DNA of 64,000 nucleotides from Stereum hirsutum FP-91666 SS1 (lineage: Eukaryota > Basidiomycota > Agaricomycetes > Russulales > Stereaceae). A program made the position numbers and the translations under genes. Positions 34,328 to 51,100 of the stretch are shown here, piece after piece. The stretch's first letter is position 1. Each line of letters opens with the position of its first letter. The notes beneath the pieces are model-generated. The model had not been told where the DNA came from. It searched no databases and was given only the letters and a program-made list of their open reading frames with translations. The stretch is taken from assembly GCF_000264905.1 (NCBI RefSeq), contig NW_006763144.1, positions 1-64,000 on the forward strand. The letters run 5' to 3'.

Positions 34328-35655
34328 TTGCGATGCCGCTGACATCCTTGTCTGTACCATATTGCTGCCGGTGCGCACCTTACATCTGCATTTTCTTGCC
34401 CCGTGCCTTGTCTGCGATCAGTTGCTCGCTTGTTCCCGTATTACTCTATGCACTCCTATTGTACCATATTGTATTCCATCTTTTGGTGTTCTTGTCCATC
34501 ACGGGTTGTGGCACATTTGTTCCACAGCACAGTTGTAGCAATATCTTTCGCTTTTACTGAACCAGTAAGAGCCTGTACTAAGTAGAGGGTACCGAAGGGT
34601 ATGAAAGGTTCCTAGAAGGACGTTTGACATATTTTTCCCGCGCCATTGCGGAGGACGAAAATGAACAGCGTTGAACTCGATGTCGGTACATTCCGGACGG
34701 TGACTTGGACCTCAACCACGTTCCGAGCGCTCTCTAGACTGGATCTATCCCCCTGTGGCCCGTGACTAACCATAGTCGCTGGCTCATTGAGCACTTATTT
34801 AAATATCTCTAAACCCCACTAAGCCTCTTTCTCAGAAGACCGCAGCGTTTTGCCTATCTCGTCATCGCCCGAAAGAGCATATTCAAGCCTCGAGGCCGCA
34901 TTCTACACGTGTGCCAACACACAACTTCTGCGACATCATCTTGGCTTCATCGTCCTCTCATCTCACCACTATCTGGGACGTAACTCTGTTCTGGGTAGCT
35001 TGGTCAAGTTATCAGTCCCGGACCATCAACTGCGCTGGGCTGTGATGCTGGGTTGAAGTATCCCTATCTGGACGAACAGCAGCTTATTGTTCGAGGCCGA
35101 CAACCAGCGCGGACAGTTCTGCGCCGGCGTGCAAACTGTACTCAGGCTGTGAATCTGTAACCCGACCACCTCATCATCCACACGCCCACGACCCTCCCGC
35201 ACTTTTGTTGACACGCGCTGTCGGCAAAGTCTAGCCTGTAACCCTCGTTTCCGCCACCCTTCCACGTTCTGTCAGCTGTATAGTCCCAGTCGACGGAACA
35301 GAAAGGGTCCTGTTCATTCCTTGTTCGAACAAGCTTCCGTACCTGCTTTCATCACTGCGCCACAAAAGTCCCACTTTCTTCTTCCGCCCCTTTCATCCTC
35401 TTTCTCGCATGAATCCGAACGTTGTTGTGGAGGAAGTTCTCGACGAAGACGAGTTGCGTGATCCTCGCTTTCTATTTATACGTGTAACCACCTGCTAATT
35501 TTGCCGAATGATCCCGTTCCGTGCTCTCTCTACTCCACGCTTCTTCGTGCTCGTCACCAACTTCCATCCCTTCGCCCTCGTCTGTGTTCGCTGGCATCGC
35601 GGACTTGCCTGATTGTCCATTCCTCTTGTCGCTTTGTGCCTGCGCTCTACACAGG
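34328..35655. other. Spacer and leader region
   Basis: About 1.3 kb, no recognised gene. The pyrimidine-rich stretch before 35656 ends in a plausible acceptor (CTACACAG), so the downstream gene may have a 5' leader intron. Confidence 0.5.
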
Positions 35656-36917
35656 ATGGACCTGATGGCTCAAGTCCGACAGGCCTCAGACACACCCTCT
35701 GCCCTCTCCGAGTTTCTACAGCTTCCGGACGCGATCCGGACTCTCACGAAACCTCGACGATCGGCATACACGTCGCGCTCACCATCCTCTTCCCGGGGCC
35801 TAACCAGCCCTTCGCCTCCCCCCGAATCAGTATCAACAGCCACACCTATACACAGGCCGAAGGGCAAGGATAGGGAACGGGACAGGGATAAGGACAGGGA
35901 CAAGGATAGAGGTAGGGACAGGGACAGGGACAGGGACAGGGATCGTCCCAGAGGAAATGGCCGTCGACGAGGTTCGGATGCGACGAACTCAATGTTGAGT
36001 ATCGTTCTGGCCGAAGAAGAACGACAAGCCAATCACCTGAAAGCTATGCTCCGCATCACAGGCGATCGCCTCCAAAACGAAATACGGAAAGCAGACGATG
36101 CCGAAACCCGAGCAACCCTGGCCGAGGTTCGTGCGCGGGATATGACTTCCCGCGCCACATCCGCTGAGCATGCGCAGCACGCTGCCGAGCTCGAGTCCGC
36201 GCGTGCGAGAGAGGAGACGAAGAGGTATCAGATGCAGGCTGAGAATGCGGAGAGGGAGGTTAGGAGGTTGACCGGTGAGGTTGCGAAGTTGCAGAGGCAG
36301 AAGGAGGAGGCAGAAGAAGAGGCAGCGAGGGCGAGGGATGTGGCGCGTAAGTGGCAGGCTGCGTTGAGGGACTTTCAGTCTAGGGCTGAGGGGAAGGAGG
36401 AAGGGATGAGGATGGCGTTGTTCAAGAGGTTCGATGATGGCAGGGCCGAGGGTTTCGAGGATGGGCATTCGGAGGGATGGGAAGCTGGCAGGGCAGAAGG
36501 ATTTGAAGAGGGTAGAAGAAGGGGTATCGAGCAGGCGAAGACGTTAGCGAGGAATGAGGAGAGGCTTGCGGCTTATACTAAGCCCTCTACTCCTGCTCCT
36601 CATCCAAGCCGGTTCTACGAGGAGATGGCGTCGCGGTACGATGATGACGACAGGACGCGATTCTACGACGATGGACGCACTGTGGCGCTCACGGAGAAGG
36701 AGTATAATATCGTAGACCCGCCACAGCGATACAATAGTCCTGCAGTAAGGGTTTCGTCATTCCTACTGAACAGTCAAACTGACGTATATCACTCCTACAG
36801 CACTTCGAGCGAATCAAAGAATGGGCTGCTGAGTCGACCACGCAGTCAAGCAAATCGACGCCACCCAAGCCGGCCCCTGTCTGGCTCCGTCGTCGAACCA
36901 ACACACCTGTCCCCTGA
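35656..36917 (+). CDS. Coiled-coil protein with C-terminal GX3 repeat; function unknown
   Basis: Not recognised as a named family. Two exons (35656-36744, 36801-36917) give 401 residues in frame. The N-terminus is MDLMAQVRQASDTPSALSEF, then a Ser/Pro-rich segment and an Arg/Asp dipeptide run (residues about 74-95) coded by GGGACA repeats. Residues about 112-250 are a long heptad-like coiled coil (SMLSIVLAEEERQANHLKAM; many Glu, Arg and Ala). Residues 262-290 have Gly at every fourth position (DGRAEGFEDGHSEGWEAG...EEGRRRG), like the GX3 motif of Yae1/Lto1. The C-terminus is HFERIKEWAAESTT and a Pro-rich end. An in-frame upstream ATG at 35521 exists, but the sequence before 35656 looks like a leader or intron. 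Confidence 0.7.
35873..35945 (+). repeat. GGGACA/GGGATA hexanucleotide repeat inside a coding exon
   Basis: About twelve imperfect copies of a 6-bp unit encoding alternating Arg/Lys-Asp. Because the unit is two codons, copy changes stay in frame. Confidence 0.8.
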
Positions 36918-37338
36918 CGAACGAGATAATACCAAAATAATATGCTATACCCGCTTTCACGGATGCCAATCCTGTCTTCTATGGTACCCAGCCTAAGTCT
37001 CCTCGCTTGATGTGGCGCCAATGTGATGCTGTGGCGTGCCCTCTGATCTTGGACTTTCCTCCTGATAATCTGTAACTGATATGTTGTTGAATCCTTGATG
37101 GCTTCACGGACCTGGAATATTCCCCACTCATCGATAGCCTCACATTCGGTTTCGTTCTCGTTGTCGATCCACAGGAACTATGTATGAGATAATGTATGTA
37201 TCCTAGATCTCTCCTGTACTTCGAACTTCTGATACCTTCGCAACGTAGCAGGCTGTTTGTGTTTGGATGTTCATATAACTACATCGTTACATGCATATTA
37301 TACAATATCAGTCTTATTTTCCATAGCGTCCCAAAATC
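36918..37338. other. Convergent 3' spacer
   Basis: About 420 bp between stops of the coiled-coil gene (+) and P450-1 (-). No gene. Confidence 0.6.
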
Positions 37339-39600
37339 TCAAGTACTGCTTCGGATGAGGGCTTCAGCAGCTACTGAGCGTGGCTTGATCACACAGTCGA
37401 AGTGTTCCGGATGACTGAATCGATTTAAATCATTGAATCAGCGCATTGGTCAAAGGAATAAAAGCGGATAGACGGCACCTGATCGTCTCGCTCGTATATT
37501 TCACAGCTGGTGGCACTGGTTTGCCATCCTTCGTAGGTGGCCGTATATCATATACCATGAGGACGGAGGTGCATGCTAGCCATGTCAACGTGTCGGCGAG
37601 GTGGAAACCTGTATAAAGAGTGAGCATCCATGCTAGAGACAGTCGATAAAGAAACCATACCTGGACAAGCTCTGCAGTGAAACATGCATTAGTCGAGTAT
37701 ACGTCTCCCGTGAATGGCGAAGCTTGGGAACTAGTACGAACCGTCGCCCAAAGCCAAATGCGTACTCTCTCGGGTCCTTCTGTGTTTCGTTTCCGTCCGA
37801 AGCGAGATATCGCTCTGGGAGAAAGCGATCGGGCTCAGGATACACCTTCGGGTCCTTCATGAACTCCCTACGCGACAGACGTTGGACGTCAGCTTAGGTC
37901 ATACAGAGCAGCTGAAGAACATTCTTGGACTAACCAGATATTCGCTATGACAATTGAGCCTTTCGGAATGAAGTAGCCCCCATGGGTATCGTCCTCTCTT
38001 AAGGAATGAGGCAGACCTGGTTGATTTTTCCGATTCTACAGATCAGTCACTAGCCACGTCATATGAGGAGAAACAAGCTACCGAGCATCGCGAAAATGTA
38101 TCGTCTCCGTACTTCGGTGATCAAAGCGTTCGTATACGGCAAGCTTTCTCGGTCTCGAAGGGTGGGCAGCCTTCCCAGTCCTATGACATTGTCGATCTCA
38201 GCTTGCGCCTTCTTTTGTTCTTCGATGTGGATAGTCATGGCGAGGAAGAAACATTCGAGACCGGCTATCGTCTGTCCGAAGCAAATGACAGGCTTCGTTA
38301 AAGACCTATAGGGCCGACTCATGAAATTACACTGACAGTATCCGCCCCTCCTGAATATATTGTCTGAGTCCTACTGTAACACAGACGAAGCGTTGAATTA
38401 GAGACGAACCGCTATAAATTCCAGACGCCGCCCATTTTGCCTCCCGTGATTGTTCAGGGCTCACCCCTTGATCGTGAAGGTATGTAGACAGAAAGGAAGG
38501 GCGGGCAGTTCCAGTGGCCTGTGTTACACATTTTAGCTGTTAGTATTTAGCGGTAGAGCGTAGAACCATCAACATACCATCTGTCTTTTTGCCCATTTGT
38601 ACGGTTCATGTATCATAAGTTGTAAACTCTTTCTGTACTTGGGGACCTTACGCTTCCATCCTGCGCCGGGAAACCATTCTGGGACATGTCGCACTGATGG
38701 TGGACAAGGCGTGAGTTTCCTCCGATGACAGATAAGGAAGTCAGGTGGATGAAAACTTGCGTATAGGAAAGACGTCGACTAGAAACGCGCCACTCATACT
38801 CGTCTCAGAAAACTGATCCATTGCTTCGCCGACCAGCCTTACCATTCCCTCCGCGCCGTCATCCGTAGACTTCGCCCCATAGGCCAGCATTAGCATGACG
38901 TTGCCCACGAGCCTACCATCCATCAACCGTGGTAAGTCCCAGTGATTTCGGAAAATAGAGCAGGAAAATTTGATGAAAATCTAGACCCACTTGCGCGAAT
39001 GCTCGACCCACTCCTCCTTCCCCTCTAGAATCCTCCTCAGATACACCTCTGTCTCCTCCGCCAATACCTCACCAAATTCCTCCACCTTTGCCTTTGTACC
39101 CATAAACTGAGCGAGCATCTTTCTATGCTCGATCCACCGCTCACTGAAAGGCACCAGACCGATAACATCATCCCAGCCTATGAGGCGCCCGGCCATCATG
39201 AGCGTAGGCCTATCGCTGTAAAGGCGACTCTTTTTGTCGAGCATGTCGACGGCATAACTAGGGTCGTTGAGTATTATGATGGACTGGTTAAATACAGTCA
39301 AGTGGATGATGGGGCCTTCAACACCGGTACGTTGTGAGCGGGCGTAGGAACACGAAGGAAGACATAAGACATGAACGTACCGTACTGCTCTCCCCACTTA
39401 GCGAAAGTCACCCAAGGTTCAGACTTCGGATAATCCAACGCGTTTCCCAGGACCGGAAGCTTTCTTGGTCCAGGAGGGAGAGGTAGAGACTGCCTCGATC
39501 CCTTAAAACTCTGGTAAAATGCAAAGCTCATAATCGTTAGGACTCCGGCCACAAACAAGGCTGTAGAGGGGTAAATCTGGGAGCCTGTGGTGGACTCCAT
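37339..39600 (-). CDS. Cytochrome P450 (tandem paralogue 1)
   Basis: An ER-anchored heme monooxygenase. The ATG at 39600 starts a membrane anchor followed by the hinge LPLPPGPRKLPVLGNALDYP. Exons follow for GPIIHLTVFNQSIIILNDP, RLIGWDDVIGLVPFSERW (helix C region) and FPGAGWKRKVPKYRKSLQ. The I-helix oxygen motif GADTT spans an intron; ITEVRRRY has the ExxR of the K helix; PDRFLPERYL is the PERF region. The heme loop FGFGRR-ACPG is built by joining the exon end at FGFGRR to an 11-nt microexon (37661-37671) and the next exon FHLADTLTWLACTS. The protein ends VAAEALIRSST-stop at 37339. About 14 exons, all motifs intact. It resembles basidiomycete O-methylsterigmatocystin-oxidoreductase-like P450s. 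The substrate is unknown. Confidence 0.9.
37661..37671 (-). other. 11-nt microexon carrying the heme cysteine codon, P450-1
   Basis: AGCTTGTCCAG on the minus strand, with a CTGCAG acceptor and GTATGG donor. Joined to flanks it reads R-R-A-C-P-G in frame. Without it the protein lacks the heme thiolate. Confidence 0.85.
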
Positions 39601-39962
39601 CAGGCAGAATCGACGGTTTCACAAGCAGGGGAGAGGAGGGGGGAAAGAACAAGTCTGGAAAAGCTATTTGGTCGTCCCCTCGGCCTTAAGTATTCAAGGA
39701 GCACAGCCCACCCACCTGGAGATTCGCCACAACTCGCGAACCAGAAATACACTACCTCCTTCTGGCTGCTGGGGGAAAAGGCGGCCCGGAAAGGATGTAT
39801 TCCTTTCAAGAACGCTTATCTGAAGGCGGGGAAGCGAAGATAGGTCGGATGCTCAGTGGCGTTGTCGGGCACACCATCATTACCCTGATTAGGTTTGTGA
39901 ACTGATGAAATAATCCGCATAATGTACATTATCAGTCCTGCTTTGCTCGACTTCTCAAATCC
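39601..39962 (-). promoter_or_regulatory. P450-1 promoter, duplicated from the P450-2 promoter
   Basis: The 90-100 bp upstream of the P450-1 ATG match the same interval upstream of P450-2 at 42288-42385: a CGACGG element, a G/A-rich tract, a TCGTCCC block and a CTTAA-type box at the same place. The duplication therefore included the proximal promoter. Confidence 0.65.
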
Positions 39963-42287
39963 TCAAGCATTGCCCCGGATAAAGGCCTCAGCAGCGGCTG
40001 AACGTGGCTTGATCACGCATTCGAAGTGTTCCGGATGACTAGATCAATTCGAGCAATAGCATCAGCGCAGCGGTTAGAGAAACAAAGGGTTGGCATCCCA
40101 CCTGATCGACTCGCTCGTAAACTTTACGGCTGGTAATACCGGCTGTCCATTCTTCGTAGGTGGCCGTATATCATACACCTGGAGTATGGAGGTGCACGCG
40201 ATCCACAACGACGCGTCGGCGAAGTGGATACCTATGTCAAGGTACGGAGATTCCTGTCCAGTTGGTATCGAACTAAACACATTTGATCTAGAATCATACC
40301 TGGACATGCTCTGTGCAGAACACGATGAGCAGTAGATTGAGCGCCAACATCATTAGTGAAATTGAGACTCGAAAAGGGACGAACCGTCGCCCAAATCCAA
40401 ATGTATACTCTCGTGGATCTTTCTGTGGTTCAACTCCACCTGAAGCGAGATATCGCTCTGGGGAAAAGCGATCGGGGTCAGGATACACCTTCGGGTCCTT
40501 CAGAAATTGCCTGAAAGATAAGTGTAAGTGCCAACCTGATCATGCACGAACATACGGAGCAGTTGACGGAGATTTTAGACTCACCACACATTCGGGATGA
40601 CAACAGAGCCTTTCGGGATGAAGTATCCCTCGTGGACATCGTCCTCTCTCGAGGCATGAGGGATACCTGGTTTTGTATTTTCATAGTGAAAAGCCAGCCA
40701 CGCCGTGTAGTAAATGATAAATTACCGAGCATCGCGAAAGGGTATCGTCTCTGTGCCTCGGTGATCAAGGCGTTCGTATACGGCAAGCATTCCCCGTCTC
40801 GGAGGGTGGGCAGCCTGCCCAAACCTATAACCTTGTCGATCTCGGCTTGTGCCTTCTTTTGTTCTTCGGTGTGGAGGGCCATCGCGAGAAAAAAGCATTC
40901 CAGGCCTGATACGGTCTGTTGTACCAGATGACAAGTGTTAGTAAAGGCCCTGTCATAGCCGCTACATGGAAATACACTGACAGTATCCGCTCCACCTGGA
41001 GATATAACATGTTTAAAATGCGGTAGTTTAGCAGACATGAAGCTTTGGATTATAAACGAACCGCTATAAATTCCATTGGCGGCCCATTTCACTGTCTGTG
41101 ATTGTTCGAGAGTCACCGACTGATCTTGAAGGTATGTAGACAGGAAGGAGGGGCGAGCAGTTCCAGCGGCCTACAACAACTTTGGTCAGTGGTATATAGC
41201 GATATCGTGGAACAACTTCACATACCATCTGCTTGTTTGCCCATTCATACGGCTCATTTACCATGAGCTGTAAGCTCTTTCTATACCTGGGGACTTTACG
41301 CTTCCAACCCGCACCGGGAAACCAGCTTGGGACATGTCGCACTGATGGGTATGCAAGACATAAATCCCTGGGAATTGAGCCAAATGATGAGGACGTGTGG
41401 AGAATGGGGACTTGCGTATAGGAAGTATGTCGACCATGAACGCGCCACTGATACTCGTCTTGGAGAACTGGCACATGGCTTCGTTGACTACTCTTATCAT
41501 CCCTTCTGCGCCGTCATCCGTAGGCTTGATGCCATACGTCAACATCAGCACGATGCTGCCCGCGAACCTATCCTCCATGAACTATCGTTAGTTTCAATGA
41601 TAGTTCGCCTGAGTCCACAAAGGAAAGGAAGGTGAAATAGATAGGGACTCGGCCGAGGAAAATATGCTCACTGGCGCGAATGCTCGACCCACTCCTCCCT
41701 CACATCTAAAATATTCCTCAAGTACGCCTTCGTCTCGTCCTCCAACAGCTCACCAAATCCCTCCACCTTCGCCTTCGTACCCATGAACCGCGCAAACATC
41801 TTTCTATACTCGCTCCACTGCTCACCCATAGGCACCAATCCGGGGATTTCTTCCCAGCCTATAAGACGGCCTGACAGCATCAGCGTGGGTCTATCGCTAT
41901 AAATGCGGCTCTTCTTGTCTAACATATCGACGGCATAGCTGGGGTCATTGAGTATTATGACGGATTGGTTGACTGCGCTCAAGTGGACGATGGGGCCTAC
42001 ATATATCAGAGCGCCGGTTCATTGTGAGTGTCGGATGTGCGGAAGCCGATGGAAGAGGATATGAACGCACCGTATTGCTCTCCCCACTTGGCGAAAGTCA
42101 CCCAGGGTTCAGACTTCGGGAAATCAAACGCATTTCCCAGGACCGGAAGCTTCCTAGGCCCAGGGGGGAGAGGCAGCGACTGCTTCGATCCCTTCAAACT
42201 TTGGTAAAATACGAAGCTTATAATACCTAGAACTCCGACGAGCAAAGCTGTGGAGAAGTAAGTTTTTGAGCCTGACGTGGACTCCAT
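39963..42287 (-). CDS. Cytochrome P450 (tandem paralogue 2)
   Basis: A close paralogue of P450-1, in the same orientation 362 bp upstream. The chosen ATG at 42287 (MESTSGSKTYFST) aligns with the P450-1 start; an ATG at 42398 would add a 37-residue extension made of promoter DNA. The hinge is LPLPPGPRKLPVLGNAFDFP. RLIGWEEIPGLVPMGEQW is helix C and FPGAGWKRKVPRYRKSLQLM follows. GGADTT in the I-helix spans an intron. ITEAQRRYPF holds ExxR, PDRFSPERYL the PERF region. FGFGRR joins an 11-nt microexon (40300-40310) coding A-C-P-G, then IHFADASLWIACTS. It ends AAAEAFIRGNA-stop at 39963. Exon structure matches P450-1. All essential motifs are present, so both copies look functional. Confidence 0.9.
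40300..40310 (-). other. 11-nt microexon carrying the heme cysteine codon, P450-2
   Basis: AGCATGTCCAG on the minus strand, flanked by CACAG and GTATGA. Same length, phase and position as in P450-1; it differs at one synonymous base. Confidence 0.85.
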
Positions 42288-46485
<4,198 letters not shown>

Positions 46486-48126
46486 TCAGCGATCAAACCC
46501 TACACAACCACCCCTCCTTGCCCTAGTATCGTTCCCGTCGCCAACACCAGGAATCTCCCCATTCCTCGCCAAATGGTGCCAATAAAGCACATCGCCAGAC
46601 TTAAGGGGATACGGACCCGGCTTCAACGCGTCGAGAAAGGCAGCACTTGGAACCGGGAAAGGACTTCGCTGCGGCAGCGTCTGCGCCTGAGGCTGGTAAT
46701 GCGTAGAGGACTCAGACGACGAGGAAGCGGACGAGGAAGAGGAGTGCTGGGAGCTGGGATACGCGTAGGGGTTGTTGGAATTTGAGTGAGGGTATGACGT
46801 CGCGTGACTAGACTGCTGTAGGCCGCCGGAATGGTGAGGCGGATAGGCTAAGGGCGGCATCGACGAGTCCGAGCCGAAGGACTCGTCTCCATAGTCATCC
46901 ATCTCGGGGCTCTCGGGGGGCGAATGCATCGGCGTCTCGAGTGGCGGAGGGGTCGCCTCCCTATTCCTACCGAGTTCGTACTGCGAGAGACCCGAGTCTG
47001 CGGAAGGCAAGAACGACAGTCCTGCTTGGGGCGAGACAGAGGTGGGCGGGTCTGTGTAGAGCGGTACGACGCCGGGTTCGCGCGCGATGTAGTGTCGCTC
47101 GGAAGCTACGATCTCGGCAGAGTGGAAGACGAAGCGGTGGCCGTTCGTGGCGCGGTTAGAGGCTGAAATGGAGGAGGTACAGCGGGTGCACTGTCGTTGT
47201 CGTTGCCGCCGTAAAAAAAGAAGAAATATGACGTTGCCGGAAGAGATCGGTCAGTCGCGTTTTTGGCTTTAAATTAGAGTTTGGTACGTAGGAGGTGGGG
47301 AATGGAGAATTTGGAGGAAGCCGTAGGGGGATATGCTTACGGGAATAACGATCATGTATCCTACCCCATTACCACAGCCGTGACAACAGAGCGTCTGCGT
47401 CAAACACTCGCAAGTCCGCGGGGGATCAGATGGCGGGCGCGAAGGCAGAAGAGCGACCCGAGATGTTGAATAGGCTGAGCAGTTGACTGGCAATGCATCG
47501 GTGGAATAGAGGGGGACATGGGGGCGCAAGAGCAAGACTGCCTGTGAAAAGGTATCCATGCGCGCAAGGAGAAGCAGTTAGTTAACCGAATACAAATGCA
47601 CAGACTTCGGCTGTGAGAACGGCGGATGGGAAGGCCCGGGCGAACGCACCTTCATACCGCGGTTGGTCAAGAATGAGCCACAACTCTTACAGTCCAATAT
47701 CCAGACCTTATGGGCGACCTGGGGTGGTGGAGGCGTGATGTTGACGCTTACACTCAACTGAGGTACGGCGGAAGAGCCTACGCGAGTACCGGTGCCAGCG
47801 GGCGCAGAATAGTGATGCTGAGGGGGAATAAATTGGTTGTGCACGACAGTTGCGGGGGGAAACTGAGCTGGGAAAGAGAGGCTAAGACTAGATGGTGGAT
47901 AAACACGATCTGGCATGGGCGGGTAGTATGCAACCTGCTGTGCAGGGTACTGCTGCGAATCGCGAGCGAACTGAGCCTGATACTGAGACGAATATTGAGC
48001 CTGCCCGTAGAACGAGTCGGAGAGCGCGGAGAGACGGTGTGTGGAGGACGGCATGGATATGGATGAGTGGTGATGATGATGGTGGTGGTGGTCGAGGTGA
48101 AGACCTGCCGAAGCCGCTGCTGGCAT
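46486..48126 (-). CDS. FAM72-family zinc-binding protein
   Basis: FAM72 proteins are small cysteine-rich proteins; in mammals FAM72A binds and antagonises the uracil glycosylase UNG2. The core is clear: VWILDCKSCGSFLTNRGMK, then (after an intron at about 47550-47650) AVLLLRPHVPLYSTDALPVNCSAYS and CECLTQTLCCHGCGNGVGYM, then (after an intron at about 47190-47350) CTRCTSSISASNRATNGHRF and FHSAEIVASERHYI, and finally VLYWHHLARNGEIPGV. The fungal protein adds a disordered N-terminus with an eight-His run and a Ser/Pro/Tyr-rich insertion of about 130 residues before the last motif. Start: I prefer the ATG at 48126 (MPAAASAG); the frame stays open to an ATG at 48381, which would add 85 UTR-like residues. 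The function in fungi is unknown. Confidence 0.88.
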
Positions 48127-51100
48127 GTTATATGAAGGAATTGCAAGACGGTGGATGAGAGTTCCCGGTCTGCGAGGAGGGTGGGTAGAGGGAAGGAGGA
48201 AAGTGGAGAAAGGAAGGTGAGCTGTGGAGGGGATCGCAGCGGGAGGAAGGGGAGGCGAATGCAGCTGGCGTCCGCGCTGGACGAGCGAACGCAGAGTCTT
48301 GTCGGATATTGAACACGCTGGATCGTCCTCCGCCGTTCCGCTGGGGTGAGCATGCCAATTGGAATCTGTGCCCGATGTCATTTATCTCCATCTCGCCTAC
48401 GCTCGGGATCGATGCTCAGCTAAGCATGAGCTATATTCCCCGGCGTCGGAAGACGCGATGTTTATGTATTCCGTACGAACCAGGAACTTCTTGCTTTGCC
48501 AGTCAGACATCGCCCCAAGCACGCTCTCACAACACCAACGAGGAGCGGGTCAGTATCACGCGAGGTGAGGAGTCGTCCCAGCACAGTTATGCCTCAAGGT
48601 AACCGCCCCAAAGCTATCGAGAGCAGACACCAGTACCATGTCCGGCCTAGTCACGTCCAGTCGGTCGGAAGACATGACAGCAATCGTCAGAGAATGCATA
48701 AACGGATATAGATTTCCGTAAACTGCGTAATCTGTGACGCAACCCTCGGTCACACGCCGGCCTTCTGCGCGCAATTTCAACGCTTGGAATCTCCCGAAAT
48801 GTGAAATAACCCAGTTCCTGAACCCCTAACCCGGGTTTATGTCTAGAATATCCCGGCGACCATGGGTATTTACCGACGGAGGCCGGGAAACTACAAGTGA
48901 ATCGGCCGGCTCGTTCTTCTCGCCTTCATCTTCTGCTATTACGCAGACCTGCATTTGCGCCACTGGACATGTACATATTCCTCGCTTGTGCTAATGCTTC
49001 CTGTCGAACAACCTCTGCTTGGTCCATCTGTCCAAAGGCGAAGGTACCACACGGCCCATGTTCTCACAAGAACATCCACATATTATCCCCATCCGACGTT
49101 TCGCCTCGCGGTTCTCGACTTCCCCTCGTCCATTTGGTCTTCTTCTTGCCCCTTCTCCTCCTCGGACGACGGAGACAAACGGGAGACTCGCACTGGCTGG
49201 CCTATGTACCTTCTGGAAACTGTATGTAGCATACTCTGCGGAGCTGTCCAATGTTGTGTGTCAATTTCTGGCCAATACGCTCTACTCGCTTATGGGTGAA
49301 TGATCTCGACCTTGCCAGGGCTGCCCGCGTAATCTACTGACTGGAATGACTTTGACACTCCGACTCTCTCGCTCTTTTCTTGTCCACTGGGCGGAGACTA
49401 CTATCGTTCACTTATTGCCTCCGCTACAAGACAGCGAAGTTCCATGCATCGACATTCACTCTCAGGCTTCAACGCCGTCCCTCGGCATCACCTCGAAAAC
49501 CCCGACGGCGAACAGTTCCAACTCAGTAGTGGTGCATCCTAGTGCAACCAACTATCATACCCATCCCTACCCATCCCCGCCCGTCCGTTTCCTTCGCCCC
49601 GTCAGACGTCATCCTGCTTGGAAGACCTGTCCTGTAGTTCGTCCTTCTCCGACACGCGAGTCTAAACGCAAATCTCGAAGAATCTTCATTCCGTCACTTC
49701 TGACCAACCACGCTCTCTAGCTCTAGCTCATCCCCTTCCATCTTCAGACCTACTTACGCAAACTGCAAACGACGTCGACGCGGTGATCCTCTGCAAGTCT
49801 AACGTGTATGCCAATTCCATAAACGCACGACCCCCCAGTCGAAGCCGAACGACGATCACTCCTCCAATTTGAAAGCGTCGTGGGACACGCGTCGGACTCT
49901 CCAAGGCACCTCGAATTATCAGCCACATTTTCACTCACGCCTGTATGTGAGTACGTACAGATACCAGTTACTCCAGCGATGCGTTACTGAATCCTGCGAC
50001 CTGTCAATTAGATTCTATTAGATTGCGCTCGAGCCACAACGATTAAGGTTGCGTCGCGTAAGTGGCGCCAGGTAAGTTACAGCTCAGCTCATCCACTACG
50101 TATTGAATGGTCTGGAGATGATTTGCAGCCAAGACTAGTAGCAGAGAAGACATCACCTTTATTTGAATACGGAATTTTAGGGTAGAGGACACACCATTGA
50201 GTCGTAGGTCGACCCCTTTCCTAAATTCATCAGCGTACATATGTTCATGAACGCTAGCACTGACTAACCCCGACGTCAGACCTTCCGCTTGTTGCTCTCG
50301 CCGTGGCACACTTATACATGCAAGTTAAGTTGGACACAGACCCTCGTATCTCATCTTCATCTGCAGCTCCCAAATGATGTATGAGTATTTACCCTGGATC
50401 CACCAGTCGAATACATACACCCATACGACATCCCTGATCAGTATCAGCGGCGATTGTAATGTCCCACCGTCCAACACAAGTAATACCGGGTGTGTTTATC
50501 CTTACTCGTTATACGGTCTCTTGGGAACCGCACCCCGGCGTGAGTACTACTAAGTATACGTCTGTCCTCTTTCTGCTCCAGCGCTCAGCGCTCAGCTTTT
50601 CGGTCAACGAGGACATGTGGGACCTCGGATTCAGCACGATCGGTTCGGCCTTCGTACATACCTTCAAGCTTATGTGCATGGCTCAACCCACGTTTCCAGC
50701 CACCCTCGTCATAATTATGCTACTGACTCCGACTCGCATCTTTGTTGGACCCATTCCGTGAACCTATTCGGGAGTTGAGGACAAGGATCTTCGAGAATCG
50801 AGCGCACCGATTGGACGTGCAGACTCCACCACAACGCCTCACTACTGAGCCACTCGAACGCCCGAACGCCAGACGAGTTTGTCTACGCACACCGAATGAA
50901 CGTCTACGATCACTCTTCGGCCGACCATAACAATGCACAATCGTGAACAACAACCCCCGACGAACCGACTTCGAATGTCGTTCGGGTTCTGAATATAGAC
51001 GCCCGCTCCACGCCACACCGCACGCACGACCGGACGCGCCACATCTCATTTCTTTTGGCGATATGGAGGTGTTCCTGCGTAGCACCCAGGATAATTCACC

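Noticed and set aside
35873..35945. Possible CRISPR or satellite array
   Set aside because: A simple hexanucleotide run inside an ORF encoding Arg-Asp; no spacers.
48826..48837. Telomere-like CCCCTAACCCGG
   Set aside because: A single short match without tandem repetition; not evidence of a telomere.
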